DNA of 64,000 bases, from contig CAVWFN010000020.1 of NCBI GenBank assembly GCA_963754285.1, positions 62,001 to 126,000 of the forward strand, written 5' to 3'. A program made the translations under genes and the position numbers. The stretch's first letter is position 1. Each line of letters starts with the position of its first letter. The notes under the pieces are model-generated. The model did no database searches and was not told the origin of the DNA. It saw only the letters and a program-made list of their open reading frames with translations. The stretch comes from RYN-133 sp963754285. GTDB taxonomy: Bacteria; Actinomycetota; Actinomycetes; Mycobacteriales; Jatrophihabitantaceae. Positions 35,449 through 44,856 of this stretch are shown here, piece by piece.

Positions 35449-37958
35449 TCACTGCTCCCCGATGACAGGACCCATGCGCTGCCATTCCTCGAGCTCGTCC
35501 TCGCCGACGACATCGCCTTTTTGCTGGTAGCGGCGTGCCGACTCCTGCTCCTGTGCGCCACCGGCTCCGCCGCGGCCTCCTCCGGCGAACGGGATGCCGC
35601 CGAAGCCGCCGCCCTGCCCACCGCTGCCGGACGGCTGACCAGGTGCGGCACCGGCGACCGGAGACGTAGCACCGGCAGCGCCCGACGCGCTCATCGCATC
35701 GTCGGTCGCGTTGTCGGCGCCGACATGTGTGCCGTCCTGCAGTTGGGCGCCGGCGTGGGCTGCCGGTGCGCTGACACCGGCACCGGTGGGCACGCCGCCC
35801 CGCCGCTGGGCACGCCGCCTGGCAGCCCGCCTCCACCGCCGCCGCCGAGACCACCGCCGAGACCACCGCCGGCTCCGCCGAGATCGGCGACCGGGCTGGT
35901 GATGGCGGGCATCGGCTCGGACCCGAGCGCATCAGGTGCCTTGTCCTGTGTCACCACCGGGTTGCCGTGCTTGTCGAAGTGCACGCGGTAGGTGTGCCGG
36001 GTGCCGTCGGCGTCGGTGTTCGACACCGTGAACACGCCCTTCTTGCCGGACTCCGGGCTGATCGTCAGGCCACGGTCGGGGCCGAGGCTGACCGAGCCGT
36101 CGGGGTTCGTGTGGATGTCGCGCTTCGGATCGATCCCACCCGGGGTGCCGCCACCGAGGCCGCCACCGAGGCCGCCACCGAGGCCGCCACCGAGGCCATC
36201 ACCGGGACCATCGCCGAGACCTCCGCCGGTCAGTCCAGCCGGCACGGTCGGCGCGGTCGGCACAGCCGGCACAGTCGGCACAGTCGGCGTGCCGGGAGTC
36301 GTGCCGCCGCTCGGTAGAGCGCCGCCGCCGGTCGGCAGCGTCGGGACGGTCGGCGTGCCCTGCGGCGTCGTGGTCGTACCGGCTCCGGCGGGGACCGTCG
36401 GCGCGCTCGTCGGCACGTGCGGGACGGTGACGCTCGGCGTGCCGCCGCCGCTCGGGGCGCCGCCACCACCGGGGACAGCGCCGGAGCCGCCGCCCCCGAT
36501 CCCACCCGGCACCTGGCCACCGCCACCGCCGGACGCGGGCTCGTGCGCTGCCGGCGTCGTGGCGGTGCCGACCTTGCCCATGCCCGTGTACGGATCGCGC
36601 ACCTGCGACACCTGCGAGGTGAACTCCCTGAAACCCTGCGAGATGCGCTGCTTGGTCTGCGCGTTGATCGTCTTCAGCGCTTGCTCGCGGGTCTCGAACT
36701 GCGGCACGAGGATCTCGTTGCACCACTGCGTCGCCATTCGCGGCGCGTAGCGATCGGCCAGCTCGCCGGCGAAGCCGAACTCGATCGCGAACTGCTCGAA
36801 GCCGGACGGTTCACCGGACAGCAGTTTGAACGCGATCAGATTCTCCTGCCCGCTGCCGTCGCCCTTGGCCACCTTCACCAACGAGGACGCCATCACGCCG
36901 TCGATGCTGGTCGGCAACTCCGCGGCATACAGCTCGCTGACCGCCTGGGCCTTGGCCAGCACCAGTTGCTGCAGGCCGTGCACCAACGCGCCGATGTCCT
37001 TGGCCACGACCGACAGATCGGTCGTGACGGTGTTCGTGGCTTGGAAGAACACCTGCATCTTCGCCTCGAAGTTCGAGGCGGCGCTGCCCTGCCACGTCGG
37101 CACGAGCGCGTTGTAGGAGTTGTTCAGACTCTGCTCGGTCGTCTGCAGTTGCTGACCGATGTCGCCGACCAGCTTCGCGTCCGACACGTAGTCGGCGAAG
37201 CTCATCCCGTACTCGGCTTCGTAGGCCTGCTTGGCAGCCTGGTAGGTGAGCCCGCCGCCCTTCCAGTCGTTGTAGGCCGGCGCGAAGAACTGGAAGAACG
37301 CCAGGCCGGGTTCGCCCTGCTTGAGGATCTGGTCGGCTGTGTTCACCGCTTCGACGTCGCCGACATTGATCGCGTTGGCGTAGCGCCCCAGCTGCTGCTT
37401 GCCGTTGTTCTGCGCCTCGTTGGCCGCCGCGAGCTTGGCCGGCTCCTCGACACCGAAGGTGAGCCGGTCCTCGTCGTTGTGCGAGATGTCGCCGTCGAAC
37501 AGCGCGTTCCAGTCCTTGCCGTGGGCGAACTTCTGGTTCTGCTGGTAGTCGCCCTCGGTCAGGTGGTGGTAGTGCTCGGTGTAGTCGTTGGGCTTCGGCG
37601 CATCCTTCGGATCTGCCAGCCCCGCGAGCTTCTGTTGCGTGGTGCCGTACAGGGGCTGGCCGTTTTGGCCGGGCCCGGTGACGGTCGAGTCGATGCGCGA
37701 CGAGTCGTCCTGCAACGGCGTTGTCGGGTCGTGCTGCGACGCGGGTGCGGCGCCGGTCGGACTCGTTGTGGCGGTTCCGGTGCTTGTCGCGGTCGGAGTG
37801 GTCGCGGCGGCAGGGACGACCGGCGTTCCGGCCTGATAGCCCTGCTGGTCCTGCAGGATCGGCGGTCCGGTCTGCGGGCCCCCGGCAACGTCGGTTTGGT
37901 CGTCGACCGGTGAGAAGTCGACCTGGTCCTCCGGCTCGAAGTCGCGCGGACGCGTCAT
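35449..37958 (-). CDS. Large ESX-associated Gly/Pro-rich protein, interrupted by a one-base frameshift
   Basis: The N-terminal 470 residues form a helical domain with a PTWQGSAASNF turn (about 292-302), reminiscent of WXG/PPE-type or EspB-like substrates. A Gly/Pro/Thr-rich linker and a small beta domain (ISPESGKKGVFTVSNTD..., about 640-690) follow. In the + strand C-run at 35798-35801 the frame breaks: one reading ends at 35691 (755 residues), while the other frame continues a Gly-rich tail to 35449, ending EEWQRMGPVIGEQ. One extra base would give 836 residues and the PVIGE tail also seen in the PPE-like protein. Sequence error or real frameshift. Confidence 0.78.
36153..36200. repeat. 12 bp tandem repeat in the large ESX-associated gene
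   Basis: Four near-identical copies of ACCGAGGCCGCC encode the GGGLGGGL-type stretch on the minus strand. Slippage here would keep the reading frame. Confidence 0.85.
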
Positions 37959-38275
37959 CGTGAGTCACCGCCGGCCGAGTTCAGCGCCGCCGAGCCGGCG
38001 GAATCGGCGCTCTCGTAGCCCTGCTGATTCGCGGTCAGCCCGCTGGACACTGTCAGACAGGTCTCGCCGAACGAGCGCACTACGGCGTTGAGCGGACCGG
38101 TGATCACCTGGTGATAGGCGTCGCCCTGCGCCGAATAGTCACGTCCGGTGGTCTGTGCCGTGCCTTTGATCGTTTCCAGGCGCTGGGCCTGTTGCAAGAT
38201 GGGGTCGGCCTGCGACTGGAATGCCGAGGCCGCGGTGGCAAGGGCCTGGGTCTGCGCCCCGAAACTACCGCTCAT
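37955..38275 (-). CDS. EspC-like/WXG100-related small secretion substrate
   Basis: A 106-residue two-helix protein with no WxG, but with Y-E-S-A-D near the C-terminus (about 87-91), a YxxxD secretion signal. Stop and start overlap with the large downstream protein (ATGA), the arrangement seen for co-secreted ESX pairs. ATG 38275 with GGAGGGA upstream. Likely heterodimer partner of the large protein. Confidence 0.8.
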   Translation of the reverse strand: MSGSFGAQTQALATAASAFQSQADPILQQAQRLETIKGTAQTTGRDYSAQGDAYHQVITGPLNAVVRSFGETCLTVSSGLTANQQGYESADSAGSAALNSAGGDSR

Positions 38276-38296
38276 GGGTCCCTCCGAACCTCAAGT

Positions 38297-38318
38297 GCGT
38301 TTCGCACCAGCGAAACGC
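38297..38318. other. Small perfect hairpin upstream of the EspC-like gene
   Basis: GCGTTTCGC (38297-38305) and GCGAAACGC (38310-38318) form a 9 bp stem with a four-base loop in the 5' leader of the EspC-like gene, 22 bp before its start. May affect translation or mRNA stability. Confidence 0.5.
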
Positions 38319-38391
38319 GAGTCGCGAGCCCCGAACTGTCGCGTCGCGGCCGTTGCCGACACGACGGCTCGAGGTGAAGATCGAGAAACGA

Positions 38392-38434
38392 ACTCGCGCC
38401 CAGCCCGCTGTCCTGCAACAGGCTGGGCGCGAGT
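38392..38434 (-). terminator. Strong hairpin after the WXG100 pair, partial terminator
   Basis: ACTCGCGCCCAGCC (38392-38405) pairs perfectly with 38421-38434 (14 bp stem, 15-base loop), 55 bp downstream of the second WXG100 stop on the minus strand. Placed to end most WXG100 transcripts while letting some read on into the rest of the arm. No U-tract. Confidence 0.6.
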
Positions 38435-38488
38435 GTCCCGAGTACTGGTGGGCCGGAGCAACGTCGTGGTCGCGGCCCGACGCGCTGC

Positions 38489-38779
38489 CTAGCCGAAGCG
38501 GCTGGCGTTTTGCGACTCTGTGGTCTGGAAGCCCTCGTTGGCCGAGCCGAGCGCGCGGCCGATGGCTGCGAGCACCTCGTTGAGGTCGTTCGCGGCCTGG
38601 TCCCACTGCGCCTGCTTGGCGTTGTAGTTCGTGGCCGCCTGGCCCTCCCAGGTCGCCACCATCGGGGCGAGGTAGGACTTGAGGTCCTGCAGCGAGTTGT
38701 TGATGCTCGCGACGGTCGACTGGGCGTGCTCCTGGGTCGCTTGCACCTGGGCAAACGTGACCTTGATCTGATCGCTCAC
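38489..38779 (-). CDS. WXG100 protein, ESAT-6-like
   Basis: A 96-residue WXG100 protein: two helices around the turn ATWEGQAATNY (about 44-54). GTG 38779 gives the standard length and has GAAGGA 6 nt upstream; upstream ATGs would overlap that site. It lacks a YxxxD/E tail, so it is the ESAT-6-type half of the pair with the protein at 38874-39188. Exported through EccC. Confidence 0.92.
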   Translation of the reverse strand: MSDQIKVTFAQVQATQEHAQSTVASINNSLQDLKSYLAPMVATWEGQAATNYNAKQAQWDQAANDLNEVLAAIGRALGSANEGFQTTESQNASRFG

Positions 38780-38873
38780 GGCGAATCCTTCTCCCATGAT
38801 CAAAAGTTTCGAAACAGTGATGAGGTTTAGCGGTTCAGCGGGTGTCGCGCGGTGCGACGACGGCCGGAACCCG

Positions 38874-39188
38874 CTAGAGGCTCAACCCGCTGCCGGCGGA
38901 CTTCACGGAATCCTGCGCGGCCTGGTCCTGCGCGGCGTAGGTCTGGCCCGAGGTGCGGATCTGCTCGGAGATGTCGGTCAGCGCCTGCGAGAGCTTCTGG
39001 GCGTCTTCGTTGTAACGCACCATCAGCGCCTGGAAGGTCGACGCAGCCTGGCCGGTCCAGTGGGCCTGGACGGCTTCGACCTGGCTCTGCAGGCTCGACA
39101 GCTGCGAACGGACCTCGTTGTTGACGTCGTCGACCTTGGCCGCAGCCTGCTGCATCTGCGCGGTCTGGGTAGTGAACGCACCAGTCAC
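38874..39188 (-). CDS. WXG100 protein, CFP-10-like with YxxxD signal
   Basis: A 104-residue WXG100 protein with an AHWTGQAASTF turn (about 41-51). The C-terminal tail carries Y-A-A-Q-D (about 84-88), the YxxxD signal recognised by the terminal EccC ATPase domain. GTG 39188 has AAGGAG about 7 nt upstream. First gene of the substrate arm, 94 bp before its likely partner. Confidence 0.93.
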   Translation of the reverse strand: MTGAFTTQTAQMQQAAAKVDDVNNEVRSQLSSLQSQVEAVQAHWTGQAASTFQALMVRYNEDAQKLSQALTDISEQIRTSGQTYAAQDQAAQDSVKSAGSGLSL

Positions 39189-39203
39189 CTTGCGCTCCTT
39201 TTC

Positions 39204-39261
39204 ATAAGAATTTCGTTGAATGATTGATTATTTTGACGATCGCGATGAACCCCTCGCGATC
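39204..39261 (-). promoter_or_regulatory. AT-rich promoter region of the WXG100 genes with a perfect inverted repeat
   Basis: The 206 bp between eccC and the first WXG100 gene is AT-rich for this genome. It holds the GAAATTCTTAT motif (39204-39214, leftward) also found before the PPE-like gene, and GATCGCGA-N8-TCGCGATC (39238-39261), a perfect 8+8 palindrome about 50-73 bp upstream of the start. Suggests a dedicated, regulated promoter for the substrates. Confidence 0.5.
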
Positions 39262-39394
39262 TTGTTTTCTACTCATACCCTCGGCCAATCGTGGCGAAAC
39301 TCATGCCGTGAAAGGCGCAATTCGGATGCTTCCGCATACACGGATCGAATGCAAGCGGAACGCGATGTTGTGGAAACCGCCCGCGCAGGCGCCC

Positions 39395-42300
39395 TCAGAC
39401 CTCGGCGATCTGGATCAACTGCTGCCCGTAACGACGCCCGACGAGCACCCCTCGACCGGGCGGCATCGCCGACGGGCGGGTCGTTCCGAGCAGTACTCCC
39501 TCGTCGCGGCTGCCCGACCCGATCACGCCCGGCGAGCCCAGTTCGCGAATGCGCTGGACGATCGGTTCGAACAGTGCACGCGCAGCTCCGCCGGTGCGTC
39601 GACACACCACCAGGTGCAGACCGACGTCCTTGGCTTGGGGCAGGAATTCGGCCAGCCCGGCGATCGGGTTGCCCGAGGGCGAGGCGACCATGTCGTAGTC
39701 GTCGACGAGCACGAAGATCTCCGGCCCGCTCCACCAGCTGCGATCGCGCAACTGCTCCGGCGTGACCTCCGGACCGGGTAGGCGTCCTTGCAGCACCGGG
39801 CGCAGATCGTCGATGAACGCCTGCAGTGCCGGCCCACCCGGCGCGTAGCCGGCCAGGTAGTCCTGCGGGACGTAGCCGAGCATCGTGCGGCGGTAGTCGA
39901 CCATGAGGATCCGCGCCTCGGTGGAGCTGTAGCGCGACATGACGCCACGGGCGACGACCTTCAGGAACGTTGTCTTTCCCGACTCGGCGTCGGCGAAGAA
40001 GATGAAGTGCGGATCGGCGTCGAAATCGAGGTGCACGGGCGCGAGTGCGTCCTCGTTGAGCCCGATCGGGATCGCCCGGCTGCCGTCGGGACCGGGTTGG
40101 GCCAGCAGCTCCGAATACGGGACCGACGCGGGCAGCATCCGCACTCGCGGTGCGGGTGCGCCGTCCCACGCAGTGCGTACCTTCTCGACGAGTTCGGCGT
40201 AGGCAACGGCGAGATCGCCGGTCTCGGACGAGCCGTCGATGCGCGGCAGCGCGGCCAGAAAGTGCAGCCGCTGCTGGGTGAGCCCTCGACCGGGACGCGA
40301 GCCGGGCACCGCGGCGGCCACCCGGCGGTCGATCTCGGATTCGGACGGGTCGCCGAGGCGCAACTCGATGCGGGTACCGAGCGCGTCCTTGAGCGCTGCC
40401 CTGATCTCACCCCAGCGGTTGGCGCCGACGATGACGTGCACGCCGAGTGAGAGCCCCTGGCCCGCGATGCCGGTGACACGCTGCTCGAGGTCTTCGAACT
40501 CGGCCCGGAAGTTGCCCCAGCCGTCGACGATCAGGAAGACGTCGCCGAACGGGTCGCTGTCGTGATGCCCGGCTCGCTTGAGCTGCCGGTACGCGGTCAT
40601 GCCCTCGATGCCGTTGGCACGGAACCGCTCTTCACGTTCGGCGAGCACAGTGCTCACCTCGGCGACCATGCGCCGCACGAGATCGGGATTCGCGCGTGAA
40701 GCGATGCCGCCGACATGCGGCAACCCCGCGGTGGTCGCCAGCGAACCGCCACCGAGGTCGATGCCGTAGATCTGCACCTCGCGCGGGGTATGCGTCAGCG
40801 CGAGTGAGGTGATGATGTCGCGCAGCACGGTGCTCTTGCCGCTCTGCGGTCCGCCCACCACCGCGCCGTGTCCGGCAGCGCCGGAGAAGTCGATCAGCAG
40901 CTGGTCGCGGCGCTGTTCGTAGGGTCGGTCGACGATGCCGATCGGGACGACGAGCCGGCCGTTGCCGCCCCACCCGTCCGGTCCGAGACCGCGGCCGGCA
41001 ACGGTCGTGAGCGGCGGCAGCATGCTGTCGATCGACGGCGACTCGGACAGCGGCGGCAGCCACACCTCGTGTGCGGGGACGCCGCGGCCCTGCAGCTTCT
41101 CGACCACGACGTCGAGCACCGACTTCTCGAGGCCTTGCGTGGCAGGCGTCGGGATCGGTTCGGGCGCGGCGATCTCTTCATCGGCCGACGGCTCGGGGGC
41201 GTCGATCGGGTCGGACAGGAACGGCAGCGGTCGGCGCGCGAACATCGTGCCGGCGCCTGTGGCGACCGTGTCGCGTCGGTAGGCGCCGGATACATAGGCG
41301 GCCTTGAACCGGACGAGCGTCGCGACGTCGAACTTCAAGTAGCCCGAGCCGGGGACCGACGGGAGTTCGTACGCGTCGGCGACGCCGAGCACCGCCCGCG
41401 ACTCCGCGGCGGAGAACGTCTTCAAGCCGATGCGATACGACAGGTGACTGTCGAGCCCGCGCAGTTTGCCCTCCTCGAGGCGCTGCGAAGCGAGCAGCAG
41501 ATGCATCGACAGCGACCGGCCAAGACGTCCGATCGCAACGAACAACTCGGCGAACTCCGGCTTCTGCGTCAGCATCTCGGTGAACTCGTCACACACGATC
41601 ACCAGCGACGGCAGCGGATCGAGCGGCGCGCCCGCCTCGCGGGCACGTTCGTACTCCCGCACGTTCGCGTAGTTGCCCGCCGTCTTGAGCAGTTCCTGCC
41701 GGCGGTTCATCTCACCCGCGAGCGCGTCGTGCATGCGGTCGACGAGGGTCAGATCGTCCTGCAGGTTGGTGATCACCGCTGCGGTGTGCGGCAGGTCGTT
41801 GAGACCGAGGAAGGTCGCGCCGCCCTTGAAGTCGACGAGGATCAGGTTCAGCGCGCTCGGCGAGTGGGTCATCGCCAAGCCGAGGACGAGCGTGCGCAGC
41901 AGTTCCGACTTGCCCGAGCCGGTCGCGCCGATCACGAGGCCGTGCGGTCCCATGCCCTCGAGCGCCGCTTCCTTGATGTCGAGTTCGACGGGCTCGCCGT
42001 GCTCACCGACGCCGATCGGGATGCGCAACCGGTCGCGGACCGTGCGCGGGCGCCACAACTGGTCGGCCGACACGTTGTCCGGATCGCCGACGCCGAGCAT
42101 GTCGACCAGTTCGGCCGAGGTCAGCAGCGGTTGGTCGTCGGAGGTCTCGGCAGCCCCGACGCGCCACGGCGCCATCCGGCGTGCGGTGGCGTCGGCCTCG
42201 GTCACGCTGAGCGCGTCGGCGCGTCCGAGCACCTCGACGCCGCTGCGGCCGACCGCGCCGACCTTGCCGTCCTCGACGACCAGACGCAGTCCGCGCCGCG

Positions 42301-43351
42301 CTGCCAGCCGGCCGATCGAGCTGGACAGGTCAATGATCGTGACGCCGACCAGGCCGTCCTCGAGCAGCACGCGCTCTTCGAGGCTCACTGCCCCGCCGTC
42401 GATCACGATGACGATGTGCGGTTGGTCGGGCGCCGGTGTCGCGTCGCGGGTGAATCGGGCTCGGGAGGACATCTCCGGGCTGAGCCATTCCTCGAGTTCG
42501 GCGAGCGAGCCGGCGACCAGCCGACGTGAACCCACCGCGTCGCTCTCGCGCGGATCCTGCGCGTGCGGCAGCCATTTGACCCAGTCCCATTCGGTACGGC
42601 TCGGGCCGGACGTGACGACCCCGATGATCAGGTGGTCTGGTCCGTGGAAGGTCGCCAGCGACACGAGCATGGCTCTGGTGAAGTCGCGCACCTCGTCGTG
42701 CGTGCCGCGCAGGTCGACCGCCGGATAGGTGCGCAGTCGCACCGCGACCGGCAGGTCGTCGACGAGCGCGTGCGCGCGCACCAGCCGTCGCAGCGCCACC
42801 GCACCGATCGGGTCGAGGCTCTCGATCAGTCCGGTCTGCGGCGGCCGCAGTTGCCGCGCGAGTCGTTGCGGGCCCACGCCGATCCGTGCCTGGCTGAAGT
42901 CGCGATCGCTCGGACGGCGCTCCCACATGCGTCGGCCGCCGGCCATCGACCACAACGCGCGCGGATCGGGGTGCAACCAGAGCAGGCTCACCCGCTGGTG
43001 CTGCCGCGTGCGTTCGATGTCGCGGCGGACCTGTTCGATGTAGCGCAGGTAGTCCTTGCGATCGGTGTCGATCTGCGCCTTGCGGCCGGTACGTCGTCCG
43101 CCGAGGCCGCCACCCATCATGCCCAGCGTCGAGAGCAGGATCAGCCCGCCCATCGCCATCGACGCCGCGCTCAGCCCGCCGATGAAGATGAAGCCGACAG
43201 AGCCCAGGATCATCACCCCGGGGAGCAGCGCACCGAGGATGTTGCCGGGGAGCAGCCGCGGGATCTCCGGAGGCGGCTCGAGCTGTAACTCGCCGGTGGG
43301 CATCGCCGGTACGGCCAAACGTGGCCTGCGCCGGAACGTCCGTGTCGCCAA
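39395..43351 (-). CDS. eccC: ESX secretion ATPase EccC, single polypeptide
   Basis: About 1318 residues with two N-terminal membrane helices (about 35-75), then three FtsK/SpoIIIE-type ATPase domains. Walker A motifs: GATGSGKSE (about 477), GGPQSGKST (about 837), ADAESGKTT (about 1125); Walker B-like VIVCDEFTEM, FLIVDGWGNF and FVLVDDYDMV. It drives substrate export and binds the WXG100 tail in its last domain. TTG 43351 is chosen: it is preceded by AGAGGGA and begins at the family's conserved TRTFRRRPRL. Divergent from eccD. Confidence 0.95.
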   Translation of the reverse strand: MATRTFRRRPRLAVPAMPTGELQLEPPPEIPRLLPGNILGALLPGVMILGSVGFIFIGGLSAASMAMGGLILLSTLGMMGGGLGGRRTGRKAQIDTDRKDYLRYIEQVRRDIERTRQHQRVSLLWLHPDPRALWSMAGGRRMWERRPSDRDFSQARIGVGPQRLARQLRPPQTGLIESLDPIGAVALRRLVRAHALVDDLPVAVRLRTYPAVDLRGTHDEVRDFTRAMLVSLATFHGPDHLIIGVVTSGPSRTEWDWVKWLPHAQDPRESDAVGSRRLVAGSLAELEEWLSPEMSSRARFTRDATPAPDQPHIVIVIDGGAVSLEERVLLEDGLVGVTIIDLSSSIGRLAARRGLRLVVEDGKVGAVGRSGVEVLGRADALSVTEADATARRMAPWRVGAAETSDDQPLLTSAELVDMLGVGDPDNVSADQLWRPRTVRDRLRIPIGVGEHGEPVELDIKEAALEGMGPHGLVIGATGSGKSELLRTLVLGLAMTHSPSALNLILVDFKGGATFLGLNDLPHTAAVITNLQDDLTLVDRMHDALAGEMNRRQELLKTAGNYANVREYERAREAGAPLDPLPSLVIVCDEFTEMLTQKPEFAELFVAIGRLGRSLSMHLLLASQRLEEGKLRGLDSHLSYRIGLKTFSAAESRAVLGVADAYELPSVPGSGYLKFDVATLVRFKAAYVSGAYRRDTVATGAGTMFARRPLPFLSDPIDAPEPSADEEIAAPEPIPTPATQGLEKSVLDVVVEKLQGRGVPAHEVWLPPLSESPSIDSMLPPLTTVAGRGLGPDGWGGNGRLVVPIGIVDRPYEQRRDQLLIDFSGAAGHGAVVGGPQSGKSTVLRDIITSLALTHTPREVQIYGIDLGGGSLATTAGLPHVGGIASRANPDLVRRMVAEVSTVLAEREERFRANGIEGMTAYRQLKRAGHHDSDPFGDVFLIVDGWGNFRAEFEDLEQRVTGIAGQGLSLGVHVIVGANRWGEIRAALKDALGTRIELRLGDPSESEIDRRVAAAVPGSRPGRGLTQQRLHFLAALPRIDGSSETGDLAVAYAELVEKVRTAWDGAPAPRVRMLPASVPYSELLAQPGPDGSRAIPIGLNEDALAPVHLDFDADPHFIFFADAESGKTTFLKVVARGVMSRYSSTEARILMVDYRRTMLGYVPQDYLAGYAPGGPALQAFIDDLRPVLQGRLPGPEVTPEQLRDRSWWSGPEIFVLVDDYDMVASPSGNPIAGLAEFLPQAKDVGLHLVVCRRTGGAARALFEPIVQRIRELGSPGVIGSGSRDEGVLLGTTRPSAMPPGRGVLVGRRYGQQLIQIAEV

Positions 43352-43391
43352 GTCAGCGGTCCCTCTCGGTGCGGCGTGAGCGTGCACGATC

Positions 43392-43418
43392 ATGACACGC
43401 TGCGGCGCGCCATATAGT
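43392..43418. promoter_or_regulatory. Divergent eccC/eccD promoter region
   Basis: Between the two start codons lies CATATAGTAG (43411-43420). Rightward it offers TATAGT as a -10 (ATGACA 15 nt upstream); leftward it offers TACTAT. A very similar CATATAG sits between eccB and eccE at 47813-47819. Suggests shared expression of the machine genes. Confidence 0.4.
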
Positions 43419-43477
43419 AGGCCGACCGTAGCCGTGCGACTGGGAGCTTGCGCCAAGGTGAACGAGGGAGTGAAGCC

Positions 43478-44851
43478 GTGACCTCGATCGAGTCGCGGTC
43501 GTACTGCCGCGTTGTAGTGATAGCGCCGTCGACCCGTGTCGACCTCGCGCTCCCCGCCGACGTCCCGATCATCGACCTGTTGCCGATGCTGTTGCAGTAC
43601 ACCGGCGAGGCACGCGACGACGGCGGCGGCACGCATGGCGGCTGGAAGCTCGTGCGCGTCGGACATGGCGACCGCTCCGAGATGGAGGGCGGGCGAACGC
43701 TGCGCTCGCTCGACGTCGCCGACGGTGAGGTGCTGCGACTGACGGGCCGCGAGGACCGCACGGTCGTCCCTGTCTTCGACGACATCGTCGACGCGATCGC
43801 CACCACCCGTCGAGATCGCATCAACGCCCGCAGCATCAACCCCGGCGTCGGTGCCGGCGTGTTCGTCGCGGCGATGATCGCGGCAGCGGTCACGTTGTTC
43901 CTGCGCGGTCGCGTCTACGTCGACGCCTACATCGCCGGTGCTGTCGCGCTCGCGCTGCTCGGGCTAGGGACGGCCGCGATGAAGGGCGTCGGCGAGCGCA
44001 TCCTCGCCAGTGCCACGGCCGCCTCCGGAGTGCTGTTCGCCTTCGTGTGCGGTCTCAACGCCGTCCCCGGCGGTTACGGACGCTGGGGCGTGCTGCTCGG
44101 TGCCGCGCTCGCGCTCGTCTATTCGCTGGCTGCGGCGCTCGCGCTGGGCACCGGCACCGTGGTGTTCGCGACGACTGCGATCGTGTCGTTCTTCGCGGCC
44201 GGGAGCGCACTCGTCGGCGGCCTGACCCACGTGTCGGTGAGTCGCATCGTCGCCGGCACGATCGCGGTCGCGCTGGCTGCGCTGTCGATGTTGCCGCGGC
44301 TCGCGGTGCGGCTGGCGCGCCTGCCGTTGGCGACGGTGCCGACGACGAGTGAGGACCTCAGCGAGACCGACGACATCGGCGACATCAACGACGTGTCCGC
44401 GCGCGCCCGTGTCGCCGGTGAGTACCTGACCGGCACGCAGATCGGGTGCGCCGTCACCATCGCGTTCAGCGGCGCGCTACTGGTCTCGAACCGACCCTCG
44501 GCAATGCCGATCGCGCTGGCAGCGACTGCGCTCGTAGCGATGGCATTGCGCGCACGCTCGGTCGCCGGCCTCGGCGCGCGGATCGCCTTGGTCGCATCAG
44601 CTGCGGCCTGCGGATTCGTTGCTGCGATCGACGCCGTCTTCGCCGGCAGGGACGGCAGCGGGCTCGTGCTGCTCGCCGTCGAACTCGGCATCGGCGCGGT
44701 GACGTTGATCCTTTCGACCGCGCGAACGCGGCGCCGGCCGTCGCCGCAGACCCTGCGGCTCATCGACTTCTTCGAGGCCGGCGTTGTGGTCGCGGTGCTG
44801 CCGCTGGCCGTCGGTGTCATGGGCCTGTACACCCTGCTGCGGCAACTCTGA
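43478..44851 (+). CDS. eccD: ESX membrane channel protein EccD
   Basis: A 457-residue protein: ubiquitin-like cytosolic domain (about 5-95, CRVVVIAPSTRVDLALPAD) followed by about eleven membrane helices. This is the standard EccD layout; two copies per protomer build the membrane vestibule of the ESX machine. GTG 43478 has GGGAG about 7 nt upstream. mycP follows after 5 bp. Confidence 0.93.
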   Translation: MTSIESRSYCRVVVIAPSTRVDLALPADVPIIDLLPMLLQYTGEARDDGGGTHGGWKLVRVGHGDRSEMEGGRTLRSLDVADGEVLRLTGREDRTVVPVFDDIVDAIATTRRDRINARSINPGVGAGVFVAAMIAAAVTLFLRGRVYVDAYIAGAVALALLGLGTAAMKGVGERILASATAASGVLFAFVCGLNAVPGGYGRWGVLLGAALALVYSLAAALALGTGTVVFATTAIVSFFAAGSALVGGLTHVSVSRIVAGTIAVALAALSMLPRLAVRLARLPLATVPTTSEDLSETDDIGDINDVSARARVAGEYLTGTQIGCAVTIAFSGALLVSNRPSAMPIALAATALVAMALRARSVAGLGARIALVASAAACGFVAAIDAVFAGRDGSGLVLLAVELGIGAVTLILSTARTRRRPSPQTLRLIDFFEAGVVVAVLPLAVGVMGLYTLLRQL

Positions 44852-44856
44852 TCGCC

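Noticed and set aside
35449..35793. Separate 114-codon gene downstream of the large ESX protein
   Set aside because: It has no ribosome-binding site, continues the Gly-rich composition of the larger protein and joins it by a one-base correction.
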